From Halanaerobiaceae bacterium (lineage in GTDB: Bacteria; Bacillota; Halanaerobiia; Halanaerobiales; Halarsenatibacteraceae), in assembly GCA_003554685.1 (NCBI GenBank), contig PWHA01000350.1, forward strand, positions 1 through 12,772: a stretch of DNA of 12,772 nucleotides, in the 5' to 3' direction. Under the pieces are notes generated by a model that did not search any database, was not told the DNA's origin, and saw only the letters and a list, made by a program, of their open reading frames with translations. Position 1 is the first letter of the stretch. Every line of letters begins with the position of its first letter. The position numbers were made by a program, and so were the translations under genes. Below, piece by piece: positions 1 through 7,154 of this stretch.

Positions 1-72
1 CCTAATTGTCTAAACCTGAAATTTCACAGGGTGTTCATCAAACTTTTTCTAAGCGAAAACTGAAATGGAAGA

Positions 73-120
73 CTTAAAAAATGAAAGGTAACACCAGAAA
101 TAACTGCCCGGTGTTACCCC
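73..120 (-). terminator. Rho-independent terminator-like hairpin downstream of the HtrA gene
   Basis: A perfect 9-bp inverted repeat (GGTAACACC at 87-95, GGTGTTACC at 110-118) encloses a 14-nt loop. Read on the minus strand, the second arm is followed by a T-rich stretch containing six T in a row, the layout of an intrinsic terminator for leftward transcription. It lies about 320 bp beyond the HtrA stop codon, so it would end a long 3' UTR. On the plus strand there is no T-run after the stem, so a plus-strand role is unlikely. Confidence 0.5.
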
Positions 121-182
121 CGCTGTCTGAGATTCAATTGGCACTTATATTTACCACTTCAATTTCATTAGATCATTAACTC

Positions 183-298
183 AAAAACTACAGTATATCA
201 TTTATTAAGCATATAACCGCAGTATATTTAAGCATATAACCGCAGTATATTTAAGCATAAAACTGCAGTATATTTAAGCTTAAAACTGAAGCATAACC
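183..298. repeat. Degenerate 23-bp tandem repeat array
   Basis: Units beginning AAGCATATAACCGCAG start at 207, 230, 253 and 276, a strict 23-bp period. The first two are identical, the third differs at a few bases and the fourth is degraded. A partial unit precedes them at 183-206. Further decayed echoes of the core AACTGCAG run to about 350. There are no unique spacers between units, so this is a minisatellite-like array and not CRISPR. The rest of 1-437 holds no gene that I can support. Confidence 0.75.
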
Positions 299-437
299 TC
301 AGCCTAAACTCTAAACTGTAGTAAATCTTGGTTTGGAACTGCAGCAGATTTTAGTTAAGAAAGTAAAGCAAATTCTTCAGTCCTGTAGTAGAGCAACCTT
401 CCAGTTCTCCAAATCTAAATTCCCGCTTCCAGCTTAA

Positions 438-1571
438 TTAAAACTCCTCCGGCCGCTGACCGATTTCCAGAATAATCAGCTGCGGCTCACCATCCCTTTC
501 AATACGAAGCATAACCTCATTTCCAACTTCCTGCTCGGTAACCATACTGGCAAAATCATCGATAGAGGTAATCGGCTCTTCATCAAACTGAGTTACTACA
601 TCATAGGTCTCCAGTCCTGCTTCCTCTGCCGGGCTCCCTGGAATAACATCCATTATTATTATGCCCTCTTCAGCCTGAATACCCAGATAGTCAGCAACTT
701 CAGGAGTCAGCTGCTGATAATAGATTCCAATCCAGGGCATCCGAACTTCACCATATTCCTGCAGATCTTCCAGGGCAAACTTGACCTCATTAACCGGAAT
801 GGCAAAACCAATTCCCTGAGCCCGCATGGTCACAGCAGTATTGATGCCAATAACCTCGCCATCAATATTGAGCAGAGGCCCGCCGCTGTTTCCGGGGTTG
901 ATGGCAGCATCGGTTTGAATTAAGTTCCGATAAGTCCGAATCCCTTCTTGAGTGGGCACATTAATCGGCCGGCCCAGGGCACTTACAACTCCCACGGTAA
1001 CAGTGTGGTCAAATCCCAGGGGATTACCAATGGCAATCGCCCAGTCACCCTGACGAATTTCATCGGAATCCGCCAGTGGCAGGGGACTTAGCTCATCGCC
1101 GTCAGTTTCCACCTGCAGCACCGCCAGATCCAGACTGCGATCCGCCCAGAGCACTTCGGCACTGCGGCTTTCTTCTTCACCCTTGATGGTCACCTTAACC
1201 TCATCGGCATTGGCCACCACATGCTCATTGGTCACCACATGTCCATCAGCTGTCACTATGAAACCGGAACCAAAACCCTCTCTCGGTTCAGGATCCTCCT
1301 CGAATTCCCGATCAGGGAAGAAAAACTCGAAGAAGGGATCATCCCGGAAGGGGAACTCCCGGGCAGCATCAACCTCGGTTTCGGTCGAAATCATCACCAC
1401 TCCATCTTCAACCTCACTGGCAATATCGGCAATAATATTACGATTACTCTCAGGAACAACACCAGCCTCACCATAAACCACCGGTGAAAAAAGCAACCCA
1501 AGGCCCAAAACAACCAGCAGGGAAATCAATTCAAATTTATGAGTCCGAATTCCACCCAGTTTCCTTAACAA
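438..1571 (-). CDS. HtrA/DegP-type membrane-anchored serine protease with one PDZ domain
   Basis: This is a trypsin-fold protease of the HtrA (DegP/DegQ/YkdA) family, which degrades or refolds damaged proteins outside the cytoplasmic membrane. Numbering is from the TTG start at 1571 (377 aa). A hydrophobic segment at about 14-34 is an uncleaved anchor or signal peptide. The catalytic triad is complete: His117 in TNEHVV, Asp148 in SLDLAVL, Ser229 in GNSGGPL. A single PDZ domain covers about 279-372 and contains IPGSPAEEAGL. The linker before the protease domain is rich in Phe, Asp and Glu, as is common in HtrA. The protein is strongly acidic, which fits a halophile. A TTG 14 codons further upstream (1613) would give 391 aa, but it has no ribosome binding site. 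The chosen TTG has GAGAGGGTGG five bases ahead of it. It is the only minus-strand gene here and is divergent from birA. The exact paralogue (htrA, htrB, yyxA) cannot be decided. Confidence 0.93.
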   Translation of the reverse strand: MLRKLGGIRTHKFELISLLVVLGLGLLFSPVVYGEAGVVPESNRNIIADIASEVEDGVVMISTETEVDAAREFPFRDDPFFEFFFPDREFEEDPEPREGFGSGFIVTADGHVVTNEHVVANADEVKVTIKGEEESRSAEVLWADRSLDLAVLQVETDGDELSPLPLADSDEIRQGDWAIAIGNPLGFDHTVTVGVVSALGRPINVPTQEGIRTYRNLIQTDAAINPGNSGGPLLNIDGEVIGINTAVTMRAQGIGFAIPVNEVKFALEDLQEYGEVRMPWIGIYYQQLTPEVADYLGIQAEEGIIIMDVIPGSPAEEAGLETYDVVTQFDEEPITSIDDFASMVTEQEVGNEVMLRIERDGEPQLIILEIGQRPEEF

Positions 1572-1586
1572 TATAACCACCCTCTC
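1572..1586 (-). promoter_or_regulatory. Ribosome binding site that decides the HtrA start
   Basis: On the minus strand GAGAGGGTGG (1586 down to 1577) sits five bases before the TTG at 1571-1569. The alternative TTG at 1613-1611 is preceded only by AT-rich DNA with no purine-rich tract. This supports the shorter, 377-residue product. Confidence 0.6.
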
Positions 1587-1646
1587 ATTTTTGGCTTTTA
1601 AATTTCCTGGCAAAATATTTTATCAATCACTTATCAACAATCTTTA

Positions 1647-1756
1647 AATTACCAATCAATTACCAATCAATTACCTATAAATTACCTATCAATCACCTAT
1701 CAATCACCTATCAATCACCCGTCAGTTACCTGCCAATCATCTATCAATTACCTTAA
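1647..1756. repeat. Ten tandem copies of an 11-bp repeat
   Basis: Ten consecutive 11-bp units with consensus AATYACCTATC occupy the stretch without gaps, starting at 1647, 1658, 1669 and so on to 1746. Units 5 and 6 are identical and the outer ones have one to four changes. The period is close to one turn of B-DNA, so equivalent bases fall on one helix face. The array lies between the HtrA start and its possible promoter, so it may be part of that gene's 5' leader. Confidence 0.85.
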
Positions 1757-1761
1757 ATTCA

Positions 1762-1789
1762 ATAATACCAAAATAAATTTAACCAAACA
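1762..1789 (-). promoter_or_regulatory. Possible promoter for the HtrA gene (extended -10)
   Basis: On the minus strand TGGTATTAT (1770 down to 1762) matches an extended -10 element. A weak -35, TGTTTG (1789-1784), lies 16 bases upstream. Transcription would begin near 1755 and run through the 11-bp repeat array before reaching the ribosome binding site. The -35 is poor and the region is AT-rich, so this is tentative. Confidence 0.35.
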
Positions 1790-2325
1790 GTAAAATTATC
1801 ACAGGAAATAGAACCTGACAGCATGAACTAAAAATTTTATTTCTCTGCCTGATGTCGAAGTTGACGAAATATCGCAATTATAATCACTGGCATGGTAACG
1901 AGCTTGAAAAAATATGCCGATAAATTACTTTTCTCATAAATTATTTTTCCAGGCATCCATTTCCCTACACAATTATGTTTACAATTCAAGTTTTAGCTCT
2001 CTAATTTTACCCCGGACAACTTTATTTAATCCCCTGTGTCATTTAATGTTCTGTGTGTGATTATTCAGTTTTTTCTGCTTGCTTGTCTATTTTTTATTCT
2101 TTTTGCCTTTATTCTTTTTGCCTTTTTGTTACTTTATTAAGTTGTTGCTTTACCATGCTAATTTTATTATAGGAAAGAAAATTAAGAGTTAAGTTAAAAA
2201 AATGTGTGATTTTCTTTAAAATTAACTTTGAAAAGTTATCTTCAAGAAAAGTTATCTTCAAAAAGTGAAATAAGTTCAAAAAAACTATTAAAGTCAGAAT
2301 TAATAGTCAAAATTCCCCGGAAAAG
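1790..2325. other. AT-rich divergent spacer with short tandem duplications, no gene
   Basis: No convincing coding sequence is seen between the HtrA leader and the birA promoter. Two exact or near-exact tandem duplications stand out. One is a 15-bp unit (ATTCTTTTTGCCTTT) at 2096-2110 and 2111-2125. The other is a 16-bp unit (AAAAGTTATCTTCAAG) at 2231-2246 and 2247-2262, with one change. The rest is A/T-rich DNA without recognisable RNA structure. Confidence 0.6.
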
Positions 2326-2354
2326 TTGCTTTGTATTATAAATTATATTATAAT
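2326..2354 (+). promoter_or_regulatory. Sigma-A type promoter of birA
   Basis: TTGCTT (2326-2331) and a perfect TATAAT (2349-2354) are separated by 17 bp. Transcription should start near 2361, leaving a leader of about 60 nt before a strong GGAGGA ribosome binding site at 2413-2418. No obvious long palindrome of the biotin-operator type overlaps the promoter. Confidence 0.7.
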
Positions 2355-2423
2355 GATTTGAGCAAGTCAATCAGCTCACCGTCATAACGTCAGAGCCCAA
2401 ATCAATTCTCCTGGAGGAAGAGC

Positions 2424-3641
2424 ATGAACACTCCACAAAAAATCCTGAAAATTTTACTGGAAAACAGAGGTAGGTTTATCTCCGGAACCGAAATTGGTCG
2501 GAGGCTGGGCATTAGCTGCTCAGCAGTATCCCAGAATATCTCCAGCCTCAAGGAACGGGATCTGGCTGTTGAATCCAATCCCGGCCAGGGACACCGCCTC
2601 ACCGAACTACCGGAAAGCCTACATCCAGATATTCTCCAGTTGAAAATTAATGACATTACCCCCGACCTGGAACTTAAATACCGGGAGCAGGTGGAATCAA
2701 CCAATACCGTGTTGAAGCAGATAGCCGGCCGGCAGTCCGAAGCCAGCTCCGGTTTTGGTCAGGATATTCTCCTGCTGGCCGGAGAACAGACCGCCGGCCG
2801 GGGCCGGCGCAACCGCAGCTGGGATTCGCCTCTCGGGCAGGGCCTGTATTTCTCTCTACTGCTTCATCCTGACATCAGTCCCGACCGGTCTCCGCTGCTG
2901 ACCGGCCTGACCTCTCTGGCCCTAGAAAGAGCACTCAACCGGCACGGTTTTCCCGTTCAGCTGAAGTGGCCCAACGATCTCCTGCTCGCCGGCAGGAAGG
3001 TGGCCGGAATCTTGGCCGAGGTCAGCACCAACATGGACCGCGTATCCCATGTCATCATCGGTGTCGGCCTCAACACCACCCGTACCAGTTTCCCCCGGGA
3101 GCTGGAAAACCGCGCCACCTCGTTAAAACAATATCTCCAGCATCGGCCAGAGAACAATGATACCATAGAACATGCCAAGATAGAACATGCCAAGGAAAAA
3201 TCCCAAAGAATATCTCAGATAGCATCCAGAAAAAATTCCAAGAAACAACCCGACGAAATCACCGAAGAAAGTCCTGAAAATATTCCAGAAGAAATATCCA
3301 ATAAAACTACAGAAGAAACATCCATAGAAAGGCCCATAGAAACACCTATAGAAATACCTCAAAAAACACCCGCAGAAATCCCCGAGGAAGAAATTCTACT
3401 TGACTTTCTCCGGGAATTTTGTCAACTCCTCGATCTCTTCACCACCGGTCGGGAAGCCGAAGTCATCGCGGACTGGAAGGCCAGCCTGCAGGTTATTGGA
3501 GAGGAGATAGCCATCTCAACCGGCAACCGGGAAATCAGAGGAGAGGTCCGGGATATTTCTTCCCGGGGTGAGCTTGTCTTGCAGACAGAAGAAGGTGAAG
3601 AGCACCGCTTTTGGGCCGGCGATGTCACCGTAATCAGCTGA
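2424..3641 (+). CDS. birA: Bifunctional biotin--[acetyl-CoA-carboxylase] ligase / biotin repressor, with a low-complexity insert
   Basis: The enzyme makes biotinyl-5'-AMP and attaches biotin to the carrier protein of acetyl-CoA carboxylase and related enzymes. The N-terminal winged helix (about 1-62) suggests it also represses biotin genes. The catalytic domain (about 85-240) shows GRGRR at 125-129 (biotinyl-AMP loop), KWPND at 181-185, RKVAGIL with the conserved Lys192, and IIGVGLN at 211-217. A C-terminal SH3-like domain follows at about 355-405. The 405-residue length exceeds the family's usual 320-330 because of a Glu/Pro/Ile/Lys-rich insert at about 243-322. It lies after the catalytic core and ahead of the helix and C-terminal domain. 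Both flanks look intact and in frame, so the gene is probably functional. The ATG has GGAGGA six bases upstream. coaX follows after a 174-bp spacer on the same strand. Confidence 0.95.
   Translation: MNTPQKILKILLENRGRFISGTEIGRRLGISCSAVSQNISSLKERDLAVESNPGQGHRLTELPESLHPDILQLKINDITPDLELKYREQVESTNTVLKQIAGRQSEASSGFGQDILLLAGEQTAGRGRRNRSWDSPLGQGLYFSLLLHPDISPDRSPLLTGLTSLALERALNRHGFPVQLKWPNDLLLAGRKVAGILAEVSTNMDRVSHVIIGVGLNTTRTSFPRELENRATSLKQYLQHRPENNDTIEHAKIEHAKEKSQRISQIASRKNSKKQPDEITEESPENIPEEISNKTTEETSIERPIETPIEIPQKTPAEIPEEEILLDFLREFCQLLDLFTTGREAEVIADWKASLQVIGEEIAISTGNREIRGEVRDISSRGELVLQTEEGEEHRFWAGDVTVIS
3150..3389 (+). repeat. In-frame low-complexity insert in BirA
   Basis: This stretch encodes about 80 extra residues with no counterpart in ordinary BirA. 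It starts with an exact 15-bp tandem duplication (ATAGAACATGCCAAG at 3165-3179 and 3180-3194, giving IEHAK twice). It ends in 4-residue units of the form I-E-x-P / x-x-T-P. Codons here are A-rich (GAA, AAA, ATA, ACA), unlike the C- and G-ending codons of the flanks. The segment is predicted disordered from its charge and proline content. Confidence 0.8.
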
Positions 3642-3680
3642 CCAAATTTCATTTTCGTATTTAATTTTATTTTTCATTTT

Positions 3681-3770
3681 TATGTTATTTCATCATAATC
3701 ATTTATGTTATTTCATCATAATCATTACACCTCTTTCTTTATATTTCTTTTTCACCACTTTTCACCACTT
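3681..3770. repeat. Two short exact tandem duplications in the birA-coaX spacer
   Basis: A 23-bp unit beginning TATGTTATTTCATC occurs twice without a gap and without mismatch (3681-3703 and 3704-3726). A separate 10-bp unit TTCACCACTT is duplicated exactly at 3751-3760 and 3761-3770. No hairpin terminator or promoter is evident in the spacer, so coaX may be co-transcribed with birA. Confidence 0.85.
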
Positions 3771-3815
3771 CGAATTTTATTTTCACTATTTCAAACCAAG
3801 GGGGGTTGATTCAGG

Positions 3816-4844
3816 GTGATATTAACTGTCGATATTGGAAACTCCCACACTGTTCTTGGAGTTCACGAAGATGATAAACTCCTGCACAATTGGAGAATAA
3901 CAACCAGGCCGGCCTGCACGGCAGAAGAATACCGGGTTATCATCGATCAGTTCTTTAGTGCCATCGAGCCTAACTGTGAAGACCTTACCGGTCTGGCCCT
4001 TTCCAGTGTGGTTCCCGACACCGTTCAGCCCTTCCGCCGGATGGCAGAAAGTTTTCTCCAGCGGGACCCCTTGATAATCGGCCCCGGTGTTAAAACCGGC
4101 ATGAATATCAGGATGGAAAACCCCAGGGAAGTCGGTTCGGACCGCATTGTCATCGCCGTCGGCGCCTATCAAAAGTTCAAATCCTCGGCCATTGTTGTTG
4201 ACTTTGGCACGGCCACCACTATTTCCGCCGTCTCAGAAGATGGCGACTACCTGGGAGGAGCCATAGCTCCAGGCATCTCGATAGCCACCGAAGCTCTCTT
4301 CGACCGGGCCGCCAAACTGCCCCGGATTGAGGTTGACAGCCCCCGACAGGTGATCGGCAAAAACACCGCTGAAGCCTTGAGATCGGGAATAATCTATGGC
4401 TTTACTGCCCAGGTCGAAGGCCTGGTCCACCGCTTTCAGCAGGAAATGCAGCAGAAAAGAAGTCAGCACAAAATTCAGTATCCCGAGCAGCAGACAAAAC
4501 TATATTCAGAGGAGCAGCCAGAACAGCAGATAGAACTGCAGGAAATACAGCAACAGAGAAATCAGGAAAATCAGCAGCAGCATAATTCCCAGCAGCAGAA
4601 GCAGCATGATTCTTCAGACAACCCCGATAATAGCTCTGACAGGAGACAGGAAAAAAGCCCGGGTTGTAAAACTGAACTACAGCAGCCAGAAGAAAAGAAA
4701 GATAAGCCAGCCCGGCCTCTGGTCATTGCCACCGGGGGTCTGCATGGTTACATTGTGCCAGAAACTGATATTTTTGATAGAATCGAGCCCCATCTTTCTC
4801 TGGAGGGTCTCTATCATATTGCCTGCCTGAACAAAATCGGCTGA
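3816..4844 (+). CDS. coaX: Type III pantothenate kinase with a Gln-rich insert
   Basis: It phosphorylates pantothenate to 4'-phosphopantothenate, the first step of coenzyme A synthesis. The type III family belongs to the ASKHA fold, needs a monovalent cation and is not inhibited by CoA. Diagnostic motifs are DIGNS at 6-10 (phosphate loop), NPREVGSDR at 102-110, the second phosphate motif DFGTATT at 129-135, GGAIAPG at 147-153, and ATGGL at 305-309 near the C-terminus. The protein has 342 residues where about 255-260 is usual. The excess is one insert at about 212-299, rich in Gln, Glu and Asn, between the helix ending HRFQQE and the strand PLVIATGG. Translation starts at GTG (3816), nine bases after AAGGGGGG. 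The birA-coaX neighbourhood is common in Firmicutes. All catalytic motifs are present, so activity is expected. Confidence 0.95.
   Translation: MILTVDIGNSHTVLGVHEDDKLLHNWRITTRPACTAEEYRVIIDQFFSAIEPNCEDLTGLALSSVVPDTVQPFRRMAESFLQRDPLIIGPGVKTGMNIRMENPREVGSDRIVIAVGAYQKFKSSAIVVDFGTATTISAVSEDGDYLGGAIAPGISIATEALFDRAAKLPRIEVDSPRQVIGKNTAEALRSGIIYGFTAQVEGLVHRFQQEMQQKRSQHKIQYPEQQTKLYSEEQPEQQIELQEIQQQRNQENQQQHNSQQQKQHDSSDNPDNSSDRRQEKSPGCKTELQQPEEKKDKPARPLVIATGGLHGYIVPETDIFDRIEPHLSLEGLYHIACLNKIG
4449..4712 (+). repeat. In-frame Gln/Glu/Asn-rich insert in CoaX
   Basis: About 88 residues dominated by Gln, with Glu, His, Asn, Ser and Asp, interrupt the kinase between two conserved blocks. The DNA is rich in CAG, CAA and GAA triplets, including repeated CAGCAG runs, suggesting triplet-level slippage. 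The reading frame is preserved on both sides. The later part turns from Gln-rich to Asp/Ser- and then Lys/Glu-rich. Confidence 0.8.
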
Positions 4845-5156
4845 TTCACCTTTAATGAGTTAACCACCTATTATTACCACCTGTTAACCAATAACAATCC
4901 ATTAAATAGCCATCTATTAAAACTATTAAAAATACAATAAACTCACAATCTAAGGCAATCAAAATCCAATAAACTCATAAATCTAATTCACTTACAAACT
5001 AATACACTCACAATCCAATATGCTCATAATATATAAACCAACTTAGACATCCTTATATATCATAAAAACCCTTTCAATTCAGGAAAAGAACCTTACAATT
5101 CAGGAAATTCAATTCAGCAAAACAAGCAGAAAACCAGGAAATCCGGAGTGATAACC
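4845..5156. other. AT-rich, G-poor spacer between coaX and dusB
   Basis: No gene is seen. The plus strand is strikingly poor in G and rich in A and C. Recurrent short words (CAATAAACTCA, CTCACAATC) appear at irregular spacing. Near the dusB end the word CAATTCAGG or CAATTCAGC begins at 5075, 5096 and 5110. No clear promoter or terminator was found, so the dusB promoter is unassigned. Confidence 0.5.
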
Positions 5157-6179
5157 GTGCTGAACCTTAATGGACTAGAAATAAACACCAGAGTTTTTAT
5201 TGCCCCCATGGCCGGGGTGACCGATTACCCCTACCGCCAGATTCTGCGCGAATTTGGCGCCGGGGTGCTCTTCACCGAAATGGTCAGCAGTCAGGGCCTG
5301 ATCCAGGGTAACCGGCGCACCGAAAACCTGATCGAGATTAACCATGAAAAACCGGGGATCATCGGAGTCCAGCTCTTCGGTGACGACCCCTCAATCATGG
5401 CCGAAGCAGCTATCCTGGTAGCTGAAAAACACCGGCCCGATCTGCTTGATATCAACATGGGCTGTCCGGCTCGCAAGGTGGTCAGCACCGGGGCCGGAGC
5501 CGCCCTGATGCAGGACCCGAAACAGGCCGGTCGGATAACCCGGGCCGTAGCCAAAGCCGTTAAGCTTCCGGTAACTGTCAAGATTCGCCTGGGCTGGGAC
5601 AGCAGCAAACTAACAGCTGCCCGGGTTGTCGACCGCGTCCTGGAAGCCGGAGCAGCAGCAGTCACGGTTCACGGCCGCACCCGGGAGCAGTTTTACAGCG
5701 GCCAGGCCGACTGGCAAGCCATCACCGAAATAGCCAGCTCCACCAGCGCTTCCATCATCGGCAACGGCGACATCTTTACCGCCGAAGATGCCCGCAGGAT
5801 GCTGGAAACCACCGGTTGCCAGGCCGTCATGCTGGCCCGCGGCGTCCAGGGCAATCCCTGGCTCGTCAAAACCAGCCTCAGCCTGGTAGACAAAGGCCAG
5901 CAAATCCCCGGACCCACCATCGAAGAGCGCATTTCTCAGGCTCTCGATCACCTGCAGCGGGCTATAGATTATTACGGTCAGGAGCGAGCCGTACCCCTGA
6001 TGCGCAAACATCTTTCCTGGTATATCAAGGGTCTGCCCCACGCAGCCCGGATCCGGGACCGAATCAACAAGCTCACTGAACCACCCAGTATCCAGAATCT
6101 GCTGTTAAACTACCAGCAGGCTCTCATTGAAGATCGGGAGCAGCACTTCAAACAGTACCTGCAGGACTTGAAAAATTAA
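5157..6179 (+). CDS. dusB: tRNA dihydrouridine synthase (Dus family, DusB-like)
   Basis: This FMN- and NADPH-dependent enzyme reduces uridine to 5,6-dihydrouridine in the D-loop of tRNA. Numbering is from GTG 5157 (340 aa, the usual length). The TIM-barrel start carries APMAGVTD at 16-23. INMGCPA at 99-105 holds the catalytic Cys103. Lys142 in VKIRLGW and His172 in VHGRTREQ are FMN/substrate residues. GNGDIF at 202-207 and ARGVQGNPW at 227-235 bind FMN phosphate. A helical tRNA-binding domain fills the C-terminus. Another GTG nine bases upstream (5148) would add three residues. The stronger GGAG ribosome binding site at 5145-5148 overlaps that codon and serves 5157, and the shorter N-terminus matches the family as I recall it. 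It lies upstream of greA and lysS, a widespread Firmicutes order. It has no low-complexity insert. Confidence 0.94.
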   Translation: MLNLNGLEINTRVFIAPMAGVTDYPYRQILREFGAGVLFTEMVSSQGLIQGNRRTENLIEINHEKPGIIGVQLFGDDPSIMAEAAILVAEKHRPDLLDINMGCPARKVVSTGAGAALMQDPKQAGRITRAVAKAVKLPVTVKIRLGWDSSKLTAARVVDRVLEAGAAAVTVHGRTREQFYSGQADWQAITEIASSTSASIIGNGDIFTAEDARRMLETTGCQAVMLARGVQGNPWLVKTSLSLVDKGQQIPGPTIEERISQALDHLQRAIDYYGQERAVPLMRKHLSWYIKGLPHAARIRDRINKLTEPPSIQNLLLNYQQALIEDREQHFKQYLQDLKN

Positions 6180-6230
6180 AAATCACTTTTAAAATTACCT
6201 TTACCTGTTGTGTTATCATTGTTTTGAATG

Positions 6231-6267
6231 GTTGGGGTGGGGTCCCCCACCCCAAAATCTCAGATTT
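6231..6267. other. Very GC-rich inverted repeat after dusB
   Basis: TTGGGGTGGGG (6232-6242) and CCCCACCCCAA (6245-6255) are perfect 11-bp inverted arms separated by only two bases. A second small dyad, AATCT-C-AGATT, follows at 6257-6267. The transcript would form a very stable hairpin about 55 nt after the dusB stop. It could terminate or protect the dusB mRNA, but there is no T-run on either strand, so an intrinsic terminator is not certain. The end of a decayed mobile element is the alternative. Confidence 0.4.
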
Positions 6268-6640
6268 GTGTTCCGAAGAGGCATGGGGTTTAGCTTAAAA
6301 ATAATGCTAATGGTCTTTATTTTTTCTGATAATTGCGAAGGTTGCGGAACAGCACACATAATTTTCCGGCACGTAATGCAGAAAAATTTCAGCTTTTACG
6401 AAATAACTTCTCTGGTCATTTTCCTTTACGTGCAGAAAAAGCATGTGTAATGTGACTGAAAACTTCAATTTCGATGACTAAAATACTAATTTACCTTTTC
6501 CGCTGGTAGAAAGCAACCAGGATCAATTAAATTTATACAAACAACAAGTTTCTTGCTTTGAAAATATGCTGTAATATTTTTATCTCTTGTTGTGACCCGG
6601 AGGGGCATGGGGGTTTACTTTAGAATAAATAAATCTAAAA
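6268..6640. other. Unexplained structured spacer with a diverged duplicated G-rich motif
   Basis: A roughly 38-bp motif beginning TGTG and containing GGCATGGGG then TTTA occurs at about 6267-6305 and, diverged, at about 6592-6630. A perfect 8-bp inverted pair ACAACAAG/CTTGTTGT (6541-6548 and 6586-6593) abuts the second copy. An 80-codon open frame at 6208-6450 spans part of it. It starts from a codon without a ribosome binding site and resembles nothing I recognise, so I do not call a gene. A non-coding RNA or a decayed element is possible. Confidence 0.3.
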
Positions 6641-6960
6641 CTCTTAATCCAGTCTCCAATATCTTAAATTTTTAACTCTCAAATTGTTAACACTAAAATT
6701 CTAGACACTTAATCCTGGACAACAACTAACAGCCAATAAATCATATATCATAAATTACAATTCCCAAATTACAAGTAACAAATTATAAATCATATATCAC
6801 AGATCCCAGTTCACAAATCATTTATCACAAAAACAGATCCCAGATCACAAATTATTTATCATGAACCAAAAACAAAAAACTTGAAACCACAAACTATGAA
6901 CCACACACTAAAACATGAACTAAAAATCAAATCATAAACCAAATCATAAACCCCCAAGCA
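6641..6960. repeat. A/C-rich spacer with degenerate direct repeats
   Basis: The plus strand is extremely poor in G. A 34-bp unit starting CAGATCCCAG is tandemly duplicated at 6800-6833 and 6834-6867, with about 28 of 34 bases shared. A 12-bp unit CAAATCATAAAC is duplicated exactly at 6928-6939 and 6940-6951. Related words (AAATCATATATCA, AAATTACAA) recur around 6740-6800. No coding potential is seen. Confidence 0.7.
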
Positions 6961-7048
6961 AATGATACCATTCCAGGAAGCTGACCACAGATTCAGTTTT
7001 AAAACTCACAAAGATGGGATTAAATTTATCACAGCCTGTCTTTTCATC

Positions 7049-7077
7049 TTGACAGAAAGATTTCCATAATTTATAAT
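7049..7077 (+). promoter_or_regulatory. Consensus sigma-A promoter of greA-lysS
   Basis: TTGACA (7049-7054) and TATAAT (7072-7077) are both perfect consensus hexamers, with the optimal 17-bp spacer. Transcription should start near 7084 and leave a leader of about 210 nt before greA. This is one of the two strongest promoters in the window, the other being that of the rRNA operon. Confidence 0.8.
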
Positions 7078-7106
7078 TGATAATAATTGGAATCAAACAG
7101 TGCTAG

Positions 7107-7154
7107 TCTGGCACATGCCGGAAATATACCAGTAGCGTTGACATCAACGCTTTA
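7107..7154 (+). promoter_or_regulatory. Two small hairpins in the greA leader
   Basis: AGCGTTGACATCAACGCT (7134-7151) is an 18-bp perfect palindrome that can fold into a 6-8 bp stem and is followed by TT. Just upstream, CTGGCACATGCCGG (about 7108-7121) forms a shorter stem. Both lie in the long untranslated leader. They could attenuate transcription, but the U-run is too short for a firm terminator call. Confidence 0.3.

Noticed and set aside
183..298. Possible CRISPR array
   Set aside because: The 23-bp units follow each other with no unique spacers and no Cas gene is nearby.
1861..1884. TTGACG plus TATAAT as a promoter
   Set aside because: The spacer is only 12 bp, too short for a sigma-A promoter.
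2326..2423. BirA operator or a riboswitch in the birA leader
   Set aside because: No long interrupted palindrome of the biotin-operator type and no recognisable riboswitch core was found in this short leader.
3150..3389. Assembly or frameshift error explaining the BirA insert
   Set aside because: The frame is intact on both sides, and comparable inserts occur in three other genes, so a sequencing artefact is unlikely.
6208..6450. 80-codon plus-strand open frame after dusB
   Set aside because: It spans the GC-rich hairpin and lies in the structured spacer. It has no ribosome binding site and its composition is unlike the real genes. No known domain was recognised.
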